Positions 23,671 to 36,332 of a stretch of 64,000 nt of DNA are shown here, in pieces (position 1 is the first letter of the stretch; each line of letters starts with the position of its first letter). The notes under the pieces are model-generated. The model was not told the origin of the DNA. It did no database searches and worked only from the letters and a program-made list of their open reading frames with translations. This stretch comes from Sanderia malayensis (lineage: Eukaryota; Cnidaria; Scyphozoa; Semaeostomeae; Pelagiidae). The stretch spans positions 1 through 64,000 of the forward strand of contig RQOL01000830.1 of the NCBI GenBank assembly GCA_013076295.1, read 5' to 3'. The position numbers were made by a program, and so were the translations under genes.

Positions 23671-26111
23671 TCTCTATTATATAATCTACGTCGACACGTG
23701 ACCGGCCGACTGTGAACAATCGCCATTGTCTTTTGAACAATCGACGTTCGACCAAACAATGGGATCAAAGGAATTTCGTTGTGATCAAAAAGGCTTTTTT
23801 CCTGGGGGTCAATAAGGGTGCAAATTGGTATCAAAATGATCGCTGCATCGCGCTGATTAAAGTAAAGTATGTGGCTAATTTCTACTCCAAACGGTTCGGG
23901 AGTTATGGCCCATTTTGTGTTCCGACTTTCTAGAAAGTTCCGAGGACGGAGTTAATGAGATGCAAAACGAGCAAGGAGAAGCACGTGTTTTTTTCGTTGA
24001 ACGGGCGGCAAGTTGCTCGGGTTTAAACGTAAGTACCTGCCGGAAATCTATTGTAAAGACGTGTCAATTGTTGTCAAGACCTGTGGAGACAATTGGTGGA
24101 CAATTATTTCAAGGTATTTCCTTTATTCAATTGTTTTTGGCTTTAAATAGCTCGAGTTTTGTTTTGTTTCACCTCACGTTTTTCTTTCGGCTCGAGGGCC
24201 TAACCAAAACATGAAGACAATTTTGATTTTCTCGGGTCGTTCTTGGCCGATTTTCTCCATTTAAACTTTCGATTACTGTTTATTTACACAAGAACTAAAG
24301 TTATATGGCTTTGTTTTTTTTGTTTTGTTGATTTTCCTCCGTTTTTGGACAGTTTTAGCCGAGTTTGGATTTTGCTGGAAAACACGAAATTTTCAAGCAA
24401 CACGCGTGTGTTTTGCATTTGGGAAAATTAATTTTTAACCTGCCAAAACTTTGTTTTTTTCACCCAAATAGTTTCGATAAATGTTCGCCAAGCTATTAGC
24501 TTCATGTTGATATTTTCGTGGGGTGTGTAGGACAAAAATTGGCCACGTTAATTTATTTGAAAGTTGGTGAATCGTGTTTTAAATGCTATTTTTTTCACGG
24601 GTTTGATTTCAGGGCTATTTTTGATCAACAAAATAATGTTTTGGACTTAAAAATGTACAACTAAAATTGCGAAAAGCATTTCAAATGCATCCAATTACTT
24701 TCGATACTTATTCGCCAAGGTATCAGCTTCATGTTGGTGTAATTTGAGTTCAAATGGACAAATTGTGACCAAGTTAGGGGAATTTTTGTGTTTTTAAGGT
24801 TGGCTGATGAAAAAATGTTTCCACGGCTTTTGTGTTGGGCTGCACTAAATACTCTCTTAAAATTCAGAACAAAACTGTTAAGAAATGTGAATATATTTAT
24901 CGGATTCGCTGTTTCCTTAGCTACAGTTTGATATATTTTTTATTACAGATTGAGTTTAAATTTTCCAAGATTGATTAAATTTTTGAAAACAACTTTTTTT
25001 TTCAAACTTCACACTGAAGTTATCCACTTTCGGAAGCGGCTTTCAGGGGGCAGCGTGGGCGCGGGGCGGTCGCATGGCAGGGAGGGGGATTCGACCTCCC
25101 ACCTTTCCGTTCTTTAGAAATGTTGCGTCGAAGTATGTATTGTAGGGTATGTTATGTAGGGTATGTATTGTAGGGTATGTATTGTAGGGTATGTTATGTA
25201 GGGTATGTATTGTAGGGTATGTATGGTAGGGTATGTATTGTAGGGTATGTATTGTAGGGTATGTATCGTAGGGTATGTTATGTAGGGTATGTATTGTAGG
25301 GTATGTATTGTAGGGTATATATTGTAGGGTATGTTATGTAGGGTATGTATTGTAGGGTATGTATTGTAGGGTTTGTATTGTAGGGTATGTATTGTGGGGT
25401 ATGTATTGTAGTGTATGTATTGTAGGGTATGTATTGTAGGGTATGTATCGTAGGGTATGTATTGTAGGGTATGTATTGTAGGGTATGTAGTGTAAGGTAT
25501 GTATTGTAGGGTATGTATTGTAGGGTATGTATGTATGTATGTATGTATGTATGTATGGGCATGAGCGGGGGCGAATGCAGCGCGCGAAGCGCGCCAACCA
25601 GATTAAGCTTTGCTTACTTGACGGGCTCCGGGGAGGGAGCGAAGCGACCGAACCCGGCTCATGTATGTATGTATGTATGTATGTATGTATGTATGTATGT
25701 ATGTATGGGCATGAGCGGGAGCGAATGCAGCGCGCGAAGCGCGCCAACCAGATTAAGCTTTGTCTACTTGACGGGCTCCGGGGAGGGAGCGAAGCGACCG
25801 AACCCGGCTCATGTATGTATGTATGTATGTATGTAGGTATGTATGTATGTATGTATGTAGGTATGTATGTATGTATGTATGTAGGTATGTATGTATGTAT
25901 GTATGTATGTATGTATGTAGGTATGTATGTATGTATGTATGTATGTATGTGTGTATGTATGTATGTATGTATGTACGTATTTATGTATGTATGTATGTAT
26001 GTATGGGCATGAGCGGGAGCGAATGCAGCGCGCGAAGCGCGCCAACCACATTAAACTTTTGTTGCTTGGGGGGCTCCGGGGAGGGAGCGTAGCGACCGGG
26101 CCCCCGGCTAG
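23671..26111 (+). mobile_element. Unit G: non-autonomous Helitron, near-identical to unit I
   Basis: Starts TCTCTATTATATAATC at 23671 and ends CTAG at 26108-26111. It matches unit I (29332-31744) almost base for base, sharing private changes such as CAAAATAATGTTTTGG, with only scattered differences (for example one T lost in I near 30003). Three 3' modules are present. The duplication extends left into the F and H tails. Confidence 0.88.
25130..26005. repeat. 14-bp minisatellite then (ATGT)n with 3' modules, unit G
   Basis: Satellite 25130-25530 (about 28 copies), then ATGT tracts at 25530-25557, 25662-25707 and 25811-26005 separated by two internal 3' modules. The last tract has GTAG, GTGTG and ACGTATTT interruptions shared with I. 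Confidence 0.95.
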
Positions 26112-27584
26112 TCTATATATAATAAAATGTGATCACATGTGACCCGCTGACTGTGAACAATGCCCACTGTCTTTTGAACAATCGACGTTCGAAAAAAAAA
26201 TGGGATCAAAGGAATTTCCTTGATATCATAAAGGCTTTTTTTCTGGGGGTCAATAAGGGTGGAAATTGGTATCAAAATGATTGCTGCATTGCGCTGATCA
26301 CAGTAAAGTATGTGGCTAATTTCTACTCCAAACGGTTCGGGAGTTATGGCCCATTTTGTGTTCCGACTTTCTAGAAAGTTCCGAGGACGGAGTTAATGAG
26401 ATGCAAAACGAGGAAGGAGAAGCAGGTGTTTTTTTAGTTGAACGGGCAGCAAGTTGCTCAGGTTTAAACGTGAATACCTGCCGGAAATCAATTGTAAAGA
26501 CGTGTCAATTGTTGTCACGACCTGTGGAGACAATTGGTGGACAATAATTTCAAGGTATTTCCTTTATTCAATTGTTTTTTGCTTTAAATATCACGAGTTT
26601 TGTTTTGTTTAACCTCACGTTTTTCTTTCGGCTCGAGGGCCTAACCAAAACATGAAGACAATTTTGATTTTTTCGTGTCGTTCTGGGCCGATTTTCTCCA
26701 TTTAAACTTTCGATAACTGTTTATTTACACAAGAACTAAAGTTATATGGCTTTGTTTTTTTTGTTTTGTTGATTTTTCTCTGTTTTTGGACAGTTTTAGC
26801 CGAGTTTGGATTTTGCTGGAAAACATGAAATTTTCAAGCAACACACGTGTGTTTTGCAATTGCGAAAATTAATTTTTAACATGCCAAAACTTTGTTTTTT
26901 TCACCCAAATACTTTCGATAAATGTTTGCCAAGCTATTAGCTTCGTGTTGGTATTTTCGTGGGGTGTGTAGGACAAAAATTGGCCACGTTAATTTAATTT
27001 GAAAGTTGGTGAATCGTGTTTTAAATTTTTTTTCTAGCTATTTTTTTCACGGGTTTGATTTCACGGTTATTTTTGATCAACAAAATCATGTCTTGGACTT
27101 CAAAAATGTACAACTAAAATTGCGAAAAGCATTTCGTATGCACCCAAGTACTTTCGATACATATTCGCCAAGGTATTAGCTTCATGTTGATGTAATTTGA
27201 GTTCAAATGGACCAATTTTGACCAAGTTAGGGGAAATTTTGTGTTTTTAAAGTTGGGTGATTAATAAATTTTTCCACGGCTTTTGTGTTGGGCTGCACTA
27301 AATACTCTCTTAAAATTCAAAACAACACTGTTAAGAAATGTGAATATTTTTATCGGAATCGCTGTTTTCTTAGCTACAGTTTGATATAATTTTTATTAGA
27401 GATTGAGTTTAATTTTTCCAAGATTGATTAAATTTTTGAAGGCAACTTTTTTTTTCAAACTTCACACTGAAGCTATCAATTTTCGGAAGCGGCTTTCAGG
27501 CGGGCAGCGTGGCGCGGGGCGGTCGCTTGGCAGGGGGGAAGATTCGACCTCCCACCTTTACTTTCTTTAGAAATGTTGCGTCGT

Positions 27585-28820
27585 AGTATGGATTGTAGGG
27601 TATGTATGGTAGGGTATGTATTGTAGGTTACCTATTGAGGTATGTATTGTAAGGTATGTATTGTAGGGTATGTACTGTAGGGTATGTATTGTAGGGTATG
27701 TATGTAGGGTATGTATTGTAGGGTTTTTTTTAGGGTATGTATTGTAGGGTATGTATTGTAGGGTATGTATTGTAGGGTATGTATTGTATTTAGGGTATGT
27801 ATTGTAGGGTATGTTATGTAGGGTATGTATTGTAGGGTATGTTATGTATGTAGGGTATGTATTGTAGGTATGTATTGTAGGGTATGTATTTGTAGGGTAT
27901 GTATTGTAGGTTTTTAGGGTATGTATTGTGGGTATGTATTGTAGGGTATGTATTGTAGGGTATGTATTGTAGGGTATGTATTGTAGGGTATGTATTGTAG
28001 GGTATGTATTGTAGGGTATGTATTGTAGGGTATGTATTGTAGGGTATGTATTGTAGGGTATGTATTGTAGGGATGTATTGTAGGGTATGTATTGTAGGGT
28101 ATGTATTGTAGGGTATGTATTGTAGGGTATGTTATGTAGGGTATGTATTGTAGGGTATGTATTGTAGGGTATGTATTGTAGGGTATGTATATGGTAGGGT
28201 ATGTATTGTAGGGTATGTATTGTAGGGTATGTATTGTAGGGTATGTATTGTAGGGTATGTATTGTAGGTATGTATTGTAGGGTATGTATTGTAGGGTATG
28301 TATTGTAGGGTATGTATTGTAGGGTATGTATTGTAGGGTTATGTATTGTAGGTATGTATTGTAGGTATGTATTGTAGGGTATGTATTGTAAGGTATGTAT
28401 TGTAGGTATGTATTGTAGGGTATGTATTGTAGGTATGTATTGTGGTATGTATTGTAGGGTTGTATTGTAGGTATGTATTGTAGGTATGTATTGTAGGTAT
28501 GTATTGTATGTATGTATTGTAGGGTATGCATTGTAGGGTATATATTGTAGGGTATGTATTGTAGGGTATGTATTGTAAGGTATGTATTGTAAGGTTTGTA
28601 TTGTAGGGTATGTATTGTAGGGTATGTATTGTAGGGTATGTATTGTAAGGTATGTATTGTAGGGTATGTATTGTAAGGTATCTATTGTAAGGTATGTATC
28701 GTAGGGTATGTATCGTAGGGTATGTATCATAAGGTATGTATTGTAGGGTATGTATCGTAGGGTATGTATCGTAGGGTATGTATGTAAGTATGTAGGTATG
28801 TATGTATGTATGTGTGTATG
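27585..28820. repeat. 14-bp minisatellite, unit H, with many one-base losses
   Basis: Aligns with the array of C, but between about 27620 and 28520 it has many 12- and 13-bp units (GTAGGTATGTATT) and irregular insertions. The pattern looks like base-calling error in a homopolymer-rich repeat at least as much as real variation. Confidence 0.9.
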
Positions 28821-28925
28821 GGCATGAGCCGGAGCGAATGCAGCGCGCGAAGCGCGCCAACCAGATTAAGCTTTGTCTATTTGACGGGCTCCAGGGAGGG
28901 AGCGAAGCGACCGAACCCGGCCCAT

Positions 28926-29050
28926 GTTTGTATGTATGTATGTATGTATGTATGTATGTATGTATGTATGTATGTATGTATGTATGTATGTATGTATGTA
29001 TGTAGGTAGGTATGTATGTATGTATGTATGTATGTATGTATGTATGTATG
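28926..29050. repeat. (ATGT)n tract, unit H
   Basis: About 125 bp of ATGT with the TAGGTAGG interruption shared with D and F. It is followed by two AC-type modules and one GC-type 3' module. Confidence 0.93.
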
Positions 29051-29331
29051 GGCATGAGCATAAGCGAATGCAGCGCACGAAGTGCGCCAACCACAGGCGA
29101 GCGTAGCGAGCTAACCCATTGTATGTAGAGTTGAAAAGGGCATGAGCGTAAGCGAATGCAGCGCACGAAGTGCGCCAACCACAGGCGGGCGCAGCGAGCT
29201 AACCCATTGTACGTGGGGTTGAAAGGGGCATGAGCGGGAGCGAATGCAGCGCGCGAAGCGCGCCAACCACATTAAGCTTTTGTTGCTTGGGGGGCTCCGG
29301 GAAGCGAGCGTATGCGAGCGCCCCCGGCTAG

Positions 29332-31744
29332 TCTCTATTATATAATCTACGTCGACACGTGACCGGCCGACTGTGAACAATCGCCATTGTCTTTTGAACA
29401 ATCGACGTTCGACCAAACAATGGGATCAAAGGAATTTCGTTGTGATCAAAAAGGCTTTTTTCCTGGGGGTCAATAAGGGTGCAAATTGGTATCAAAATGA
29501 TCGCTGCATCGCGTTGATCAAAGTAAAGTATGTGGCTAATTTCTACTCCAAACGGTTCGGGAGTTATGGCCCATTTTGTGTTCCGACTTTCTAGAAAGTT
29601 CCGAGGACGGAGTTAATGAGATGCAAAACGAGCAAGGAGAAGCACGTGTTTTTTTCGTTGAACGGGCGGCAAGTTGCTCGGGTTTAAACGTAAGTACCTG
29701 CCGGAAATCTATTGTAAAGACGTGTCAATTGTTGTCAAGACCTGTGGAGACAATTGGTGGACAATTATTTCAAGGTATTTCCTTTATTCAATTGTTTTTG
29801 GCTTTAAATAGCTCGAATTTTGTTTTGTTTCACCTCACGTTTTTCTTTCGGCTCGAGGGCCTAACCAAAACATGAAGACAATTTTGATTTTCTCGGGTCG
29901 TTCTTGGCCGATTTTCTCCATTTAAACTTTCGATTACTGTTTATTTACACAAGAACTAAAGTTATATGGCTTTGTTTTTTTTGTTTTGTTGATTTTCCTC
30001 CGTTTTGGACAGTTTTAGCCGAGTTTGGATTTTGCTGGAAAACACGAAATTTTCAAGCAACACGCGTGTGTTTTGCATTTGGGAAAATTAATTTTTAACC
30101 TGCCAAAACTTTGTTTTTTTCACCCAAATAGTTTCGATAAATGTTCGCCAAGCTATTAGCTTCATGTTGATATTTTCGTGGGGTGTGTAGGACAAAAATT
30201 GGCCTCGTTAATTTATTTGAAAGTTGGTGAATCGTGTTTTAAATGCTATTTTTTTCACGGGTTTGATTTCAGGGCTATTTTTGATCAACAAAATAATGTT
30301 TTGGACTTAAAAATGTACAACTAAAATTGCGAAAAGCATTTCAAATGCATCCAATTACTTTCGATACTTATTCGCCAAGGTATCAGCTTCATGTTGGTGT
30401 AATTTGAGTTCAAATGGACAAATTGTGACCAAGTTAGGGGAATTTTTGTGTTTTTAAGGTTGGCTGATGAAAAAATGTTTCCACGGCTTTTGTGTTGGGC
30501 TGCACTAAATACTCTCTTAAAATTCAGAACAAAACTGTTAAGAAATGTGAATATATTTATCGGATTCGCTGTTTCCTTAGCTACAGTTTGATATATTTTT
30601 TATTACAGATTGAGTTTAAATTTTCCAAGATTGATTAAATTTTTGAAAACAACTTTTTTTTTCAAACTTCACACTGAAGTTATCCACTTTCGGAAGCGGC
30701 TTTCAGGGGGGCAGCGTGGGCGCGGGGCGGTCGCATGGCAGGGGGGGATTCGACCTCCCACCTTTCCGTTCTTTAGAAATGTTGCGTCGAAGTATGTATT
30801 GTAGGGTATGTTATGTAGGGTATGTATTGTAGGGTATGTATTGTAGGGTATGTTATGTAGGGATTATTGTAGGGTATGTATGGTAGGGTATGTATTGTAG
30901 GGTATGTATTGTAGGGTATGTATCGTAGGGTATGTTATGTAGGGTATGTATTGTAGGGTATGTATTGTAGGGTATATATTGTAGGGTATGTTATGTAGGG
31001 TATGTATTGTAGGGTATGTATTGTAGGGTTTGTATTGTAGGGTATGTATTGTGGGGTATGTATTGTAGTGTATGTATTGTAGGGTATGTATTGTAGGGTA
31101 TGTATCGTAGGGTATGTATTGTAGGGTATGTATTGTAGGGTATGTAGTGTAAGGTATGTATTGTAGGGTATGTATTGTAGGGTATGTATGTATGTATGTA
31201 TGTATGTATGTATGGGCATGAGCGGGGGCGAATGCAGCGCGCGAAGCGCGCCAACCAGATTAAGCTTTGCTTACTTGACGGGCTCCGGGGAGGGAGCGAA
31301 GCGACCGAACCCGGCTCATGTATGTATTTATGTATGTATGTATGTATGTATGTATGTATGTATGGGCATGAGCGGGAGCGAATGCAGCGCGCGAAGCGCG
31401 CCAACCAGATTAAGCTTTGTCTACTTGACGGGCTCCGGGGAGGGAGCGAAGCGACCGAACCCGGCTCATGTATGTATGTATGTATGTATGTAGGTATGTA
31501 TGTATGTATGTATGTAGGTATGTATGTATGTATGTATGTATGTATGTATGTAGGTATGTATGTATGTATGTATGTATGTATGTGTGTATGTATGTATGTA
31601 TGTATGTACGTATTTATGTATGTATGTATGTATGTATGGGCATGAGCGGGAGCGAATGCAGCGCGCGAAGCGCGCCAACCACATTAAACTTTTGTTGCTT
31701 GGGGGGCTCCGGGGAGGGAGCGTAGCGACCGGGCCCCCGGCTAG
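29332..31744 (+). mobile_element. Unit I: non-autonomous Helitron, duplicate of unit G
   Basis: Starts TCTCTATTATATAATC at 29332 and ends CTAG at 31741-31744. It is near-identical to G at an offset of 5661 bp. The satellite is 30790-31187 (about 28 copies, one short deletion near 30862) and ATGT tracts lie at 31187-31213, 31318-31362 and 31468-31638. One block of the last tract is shorter than in G. Confidence 0.88.
30790..31638. repeat. 14-bp minisatellite and (ATGT)n, unit I
   Basis: Same arrangement as in G, with a TATTTATG change at about 31324 and one ATGT block fewer near 31500. These differences show the duplication is genuine or at least not a pure copy error. Confidence 0.94.
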
Positions 31745-34384
31745 TCTATATATACTATTCTACGATCACACGTGACCCGCCGACTGTGAACAATGCCCAT
31801 TGTCTTTTGAACAATCGACGTTCGACCAAACAATGGGATCAAAGGAATTTCCTTGTGATCAAAAAGGCTTTTTTTCTGGGGGTCAATAAGGGTGCAAATT
31901 GGTATCAAAATGATCGCTGCATTGCGCTGATCACAGTAAAGCTTTCCGCTAATTTCTACTCCAAACGGTTCGGGAGTTGTGGTCCATTTTGTGTTTCGAC
32001 TTTCTAGAAAGTTCCGAGGACGGAGTTAATGAGATGCAAAACGAGCAGGGAGAAGCACGTGTTTTTTTAGTTGAACGGGCGGCAAGTTGCTCGGGTTTAA
32101 ACGGAAATACCTGCCGGAAATCAATTGTAAAGACGTGTCAATTGTTGTCAAGACCTGTGGAGACAATTGGTGGACAATTATTTCAAGGTATTTCCTTTAT
32201 TCAATTGTTTTTGGCTTTAAATAGCACGAGTTTTGTTTTGTTTCACCTCACGTTTTTCTTTCGGCTCGAGGGCCTAACCAAAACACGAAGACAATTTTGA
32301 TTTTCTCGGGTCGTTCTGGGCCGATTTTCTCCATTTAAACTTTCGATAACTGTTTATTTACACGAGAACTAAAGTTATATGGCTTTGTTTTTTTTGTTTT
32401 GTTGATTTTCCTCTGTTTTTGGACAGTTTTAGCCGAGATTGGGTTTTGCTGGAAAACACGAAATTTTCACGCAACACGCGTGTGTTTTGCATTTGCGAAA
32501 ATTAAATTTTAACCTGCCAAAACTTTGTTTTTTTCACCCAAATACTTTCGATTAATGTTCGCCAAGCTATTAGCTTCATTTTGATATTTTCGTGGGTTCT
32601 GTAGGACAAAAATTGGCCACGTTAATTCAATTTGAAAGTTGGTGAATCGTGTTTTAAATGCTATTTTTTTCACGGGTTTGATTTCACGGCTATTTTTGAT
32701 GAAGAAAATCATGTCTTGGACTTCAAAAATACCCAACTAAAATTGCGAAAAGCTTTTCATATGCACCCAATTACTTTCGATATTTATTTGCCAAGGTATT
32801 TGCTTCATGCTGGTGTAATTTGAGTTCAAATGGACAAATTTTGACCAAGTTAGGGGAATTTTTGTGTTTTTAAAGTTGGCTGATGAATAAATTTTTTCAC
32901 GGCTTTTGTCTTGGGCTGCACTAAATACTCTCTTAAAATTCAAAACAACACTGTTAAGAAATGTGAATACATTTATCGGATTCGCTGTTTTCTTAGCTAC
33001 AGTTTGATATAATTTTTATTAGAAATTGAGTTTAAATTTTCCAAGATTGATTAAATTTTTGAGGGCAACTTTTTTTTTTCAAACTTCACACTGAAGCTAT
33101 CAACCTTCGGCTTTCAGGGGGGCGGCAGGGTGGGCGCTGGGCGGTCGATTGCCAGGGGGGAAGATCCGACCTCCCACCTTTACTTTCTTTAGAAATGTTG
33201 CGTCGTAGTATGTATGGTAGGGTATGTATTGTAGGGTATTTTTTGTAGGGTATGTATTATATGTATTTATTGTAGGGTATGTATTGTAGGGTTGTATTGG
33301 GTATGTATTGTAGGGTATGTATTGTAGGGTATGTATTGTAGGGTATGTATTGTAGGGTATGTATTGTAGGGTATGTATTGTAGGGTATGTATTGTAGGGT
33401 ATGTATTGTAGGGTATGTATTGTAGGGTATGTATTGTAGGGTTTATGTATTTTTGTAGGGTATGTATTGTAGGGTATGTATTGTAGGGTATGTATTGTAG
33501 GGTATGTATGTAGGGTATGTATTGTAGGGTATGTATTGTAGGGTATGTATTGTAGGGTATGTATTGTAGGGTTTGTATTGTAGGGTATGTATTGTAGGGT
33601 ATGTATTGTAGGGTATGTATTGTAGGGTATGTATTGTAGGGTATGTATGTAGGGTATGTATTGTAGGGTATGTATTGTAGGGTATGTATTGTAGGGTATG
33701 TACTGTAGGGTTTGTATTGTAGGGTATGTATTGTAGGGTATGTATTGTAGGGTATGTATTGTAGGGTATGTATTGTAGGGTATGTATTGTAGGGTATGTA
33801 TTGTAGGGTTTGTATTGTAGGGTATGTATTGTAGGGTATGTATTGTAGGGTATGTATTGTAGGGTATGTATTGTAGGGTATGTTATGTAGGGTATGTATT
33901 GTAGGGTATGTATGAATGTATGTATGGGCATGAGCGGAAGCGAATGCAGCGCGCGAAGCGCGCCAACCAGATTAAGCTTTATCTACTTGACGGGCTCCGG
34001 GGAGGGAGCGAAGCGACCGAACCCGGCCCATGTATGTATGTATGTATGTATGTATGTAGGTATGTAGGTATGTATGTATGTAGGTATGTATATATGTATG
34101 TATGTATGTATGGGCATGAGCGGGAGCGAATGCAGCGCGCGAAGCGCGCCAACCAGATTAAGCTTTGTTTACTTGACGGGCTCCGGGGAGGGAGCGAAGC
34201 GACCGAACCCGGCCCATGTATGTATGTATGTATGTATGTATGTATGTATGTAGGTATGTATGTATGTATGTATGTATGTATGGGCATGAGCAGGAGCGAA
34301 TGCAGCGCGCGAAGCGCCCCAACCACATTAAGCTTTTGTTGCTTGGGGGCTCCGGGAAGCGAGCGAAGCGAGTGCCCCCGGCTA
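31745..34384 (+). mobile_element. Unit J: non-autonomous satellite-bearing Helitron
   Basis: Starts TCTATATATACTATTC at 31745. Its end is eroded: GGCTA (CTA at 34382-34384) abuts TC of unit K, one base short of CTAG. The 5' block groups with F. Two internal 3' modules (about 33925 and 34111) precede the terminal one (about 34281). Confidence 0.83.
33208..34282. repeat. 14-bp minisatellite and (ATGT)n, unit J
   Basis: Satellite 33208-33912 (about 50 copies, very homogeneous from 33300), containing GGGTATGTATGTA (13-bp) units at about 33509 and 33645 that mark a roughly 135-bp higher-order repeat. ATGT tracts follow at 34030-34111 and 34216-34282. Confidence 0.94.
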
Positions 34385-35146
34385 TCTAATATATATATTC
34401 TACGGAGTCACGTGATGACGCGTTTTCCTTGCCAAAAACAATAGATTCGACCCGAAACAATAGGTCGAACGCCCCAAAACAATGGGCCGAAACGGCGAAC
34501 CGTGTAATCAAAAAGGCTTTTTTGTTTGTACATTATTTGTGCTAAATTTCAAATGGAAAGTGCCAATTATTAACTAGACCAAAGTTATCTATTTTTGGTT
34601 TCGTTTTTTTAAAGTTCTGTTGAATTATTCCATTAATTATTCCACAAATTGTGCTATCACGAAAAAACTACAGTTTACGGTGGCGAAACTTCCAAATTCG
34701 TGTTGCGAACTCCAAATTCGTTGGCGAAACTTCCAAATTCGCGTTGCGAACTCCATTTTCGAACAAAGTGTTCGCTGTTTACGTGACCCGTTTCGCCTTT
34801 TCCTGCAAGTTGATTGGCTCTTTCGCGACTTCACGAGAAAAGTTGCGAAGCTTAGGCCTAATGTAAACAAGCCCAAAGTTTTAACCAACAAATTAAGATA
34901 AGGGATTATCAGGCGAGCGGAGCGAGCCAAGCTGTTGTAAGAGGAGTAGGCAGAGGCGTGAGCCGAAGCGAATGCAGCGCACGAAGTGCGCCAACCACAG
35001 GCGAGCGCAGCGAGCTAACCCATTGTACGTGAGGTTGAAAGGGGCATGAGCGTAAGCGAATGCAGCGCACGAAGTGCGCCAACCACCTTAAGTTTTTTCA
35101 CTTGCCCCCCTCCGGGAAGCGAGCGAACGCGAGCGCCCCCGGCTAG
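34385..35146 (+). mobile_element. Unit K: short (762 bp) non-autonomous Helitron, second family
   Basis: Starts TCTAATATATATATTC, then TACGGAGTCACGTGATG. It shares with the main family an ACAATGGG box followed by an ATCAAAAAGGCTTTTTT box about 125 bp in, and the AC-type 3' module. It ends CTAG at 35143-35146. The interior has a short direct repeat (AACTTCCAAATTCG / GCGAACTCCA). Element Q at 61163 is a relative. The short frames on both strands are not supported as genes. Confidence 0.75.
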
Positions 35147-36332
35147 TCTATATATAATAAAATGTGATCACATGTGACCCGCTGACTGTGAACAATGCCC
35201 ATTGTCTTTTGAACAATCGACGTTCGAAAAAAAAATGGGATCAAAGGAATTTCCTTGATATCATAAAGGCTTTTTTTCTGGGGGTCAATAAGGGTGGAAA
35301 TTGGTATCAAAATGATTGCTGCATTGCGCTGATCACAGTAAAGTATGTGGCTAATTTCTACTCCAAACGGTTCGGGAGTTATGGCCCATTTTGTGTTCCG
35401 ACTTTCTAGAAAGTTCCGAGGACGGAGTTAATGAGATGCAAAACGAGGAAGGAGAAGCAGGTGTTTTTTTAGTTGAACGGGCAGCAAGTTGCTCAGGTTT
35501 AAACGTGAATACCTGCCGGAAATCAATTGTAAAGACGTGTCAATTGTTGTCACGACCTGTGGAGACAATTGGTGGACAATAATTTCAAGGTATTTCCTTT
35601 ATTCAATTGTTTTTTGCTTTAAATATCACGAGTTTTGTTTTGTTTAACCTCACGTTTTTCTTTCGGCTCGAGGGCCTAACCAAAACATGAAGACAATTTT
35701 GATTTTTTCGTGTCGTTCTGGGCCGATTTTCTCCATTTAAACTTTCGATAACTGTTTATTTACACAAGAACTAAAGTTATATGGCTTTGTTTTTTTTGTT
35801 TTGTTGATTTTTCTCTGTTTTTGGACAGTTTTAGCCGAGTTTGGATTTTGCTGGAAAACATGAAATTTTCAAGCAACACACGTGTGTTTTGCAATTGCGA
35901 AAATTAATTTTTAACATGCCAAAACTTTGTTTTTTTCACCCAAATACTTTCGATAAATGTTTGCCAAGCTATTAGCTTCGTGTTGGTGTAATTTGAGTTC
36001 AAATGGACTAATTTTGACCAAGTTAGGGAGGTTTTTGTGTTTTGAAAGTTGCCTGCTTAATAAATTTTTTCACGGCTTTTGTCTTGGGCTGCACTAAATA
36101 CTCCCTTATAAAATTCAAAACAACACTGTTAAGAAATGTTAATATTTTAATCAGATTCGCTGTTTTCTTAGCTACAGTTTGATATATTTTTTATTAGACA
36201 TTGAGTTTAAATTTTCCAGGATTGATTACATTTTTGAAGGCAACTATTTTTTTCCAAACTTCACACTGAAGTTATCAACTTTCAGAAACGGCTTTCAGGG
36301 GGGCGGCAGGGCGGGCGCTGCCAGGGGGGAAG

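Larger units (their letters stand above)
26112..29331 (+). mobile_element. Unit H: mosaic non-autonomous Helitron (L, C and F segments)
   Basis: Starts TCTATATATAATAAAATG at 26112 and ends CTAG at 29328-29331. Its first roughly 840 bp match the 5' block of L (shared CATGTGACC, TTCGAAAAAAAAATGGG, ACACACGTGTGT). From about 26990 to 28800 it follows unit C (the TTTTTTTTCTAGC marker). From about 28810 to the end it follows the tail of F. This is a recombinant unit. Confidence 0.85.

Noticed and set aside
34620..34930. Overlapping frames on both strands of unit K
   Set aside because: They come from a short internal direct repeat and are not kept in the relative Q.
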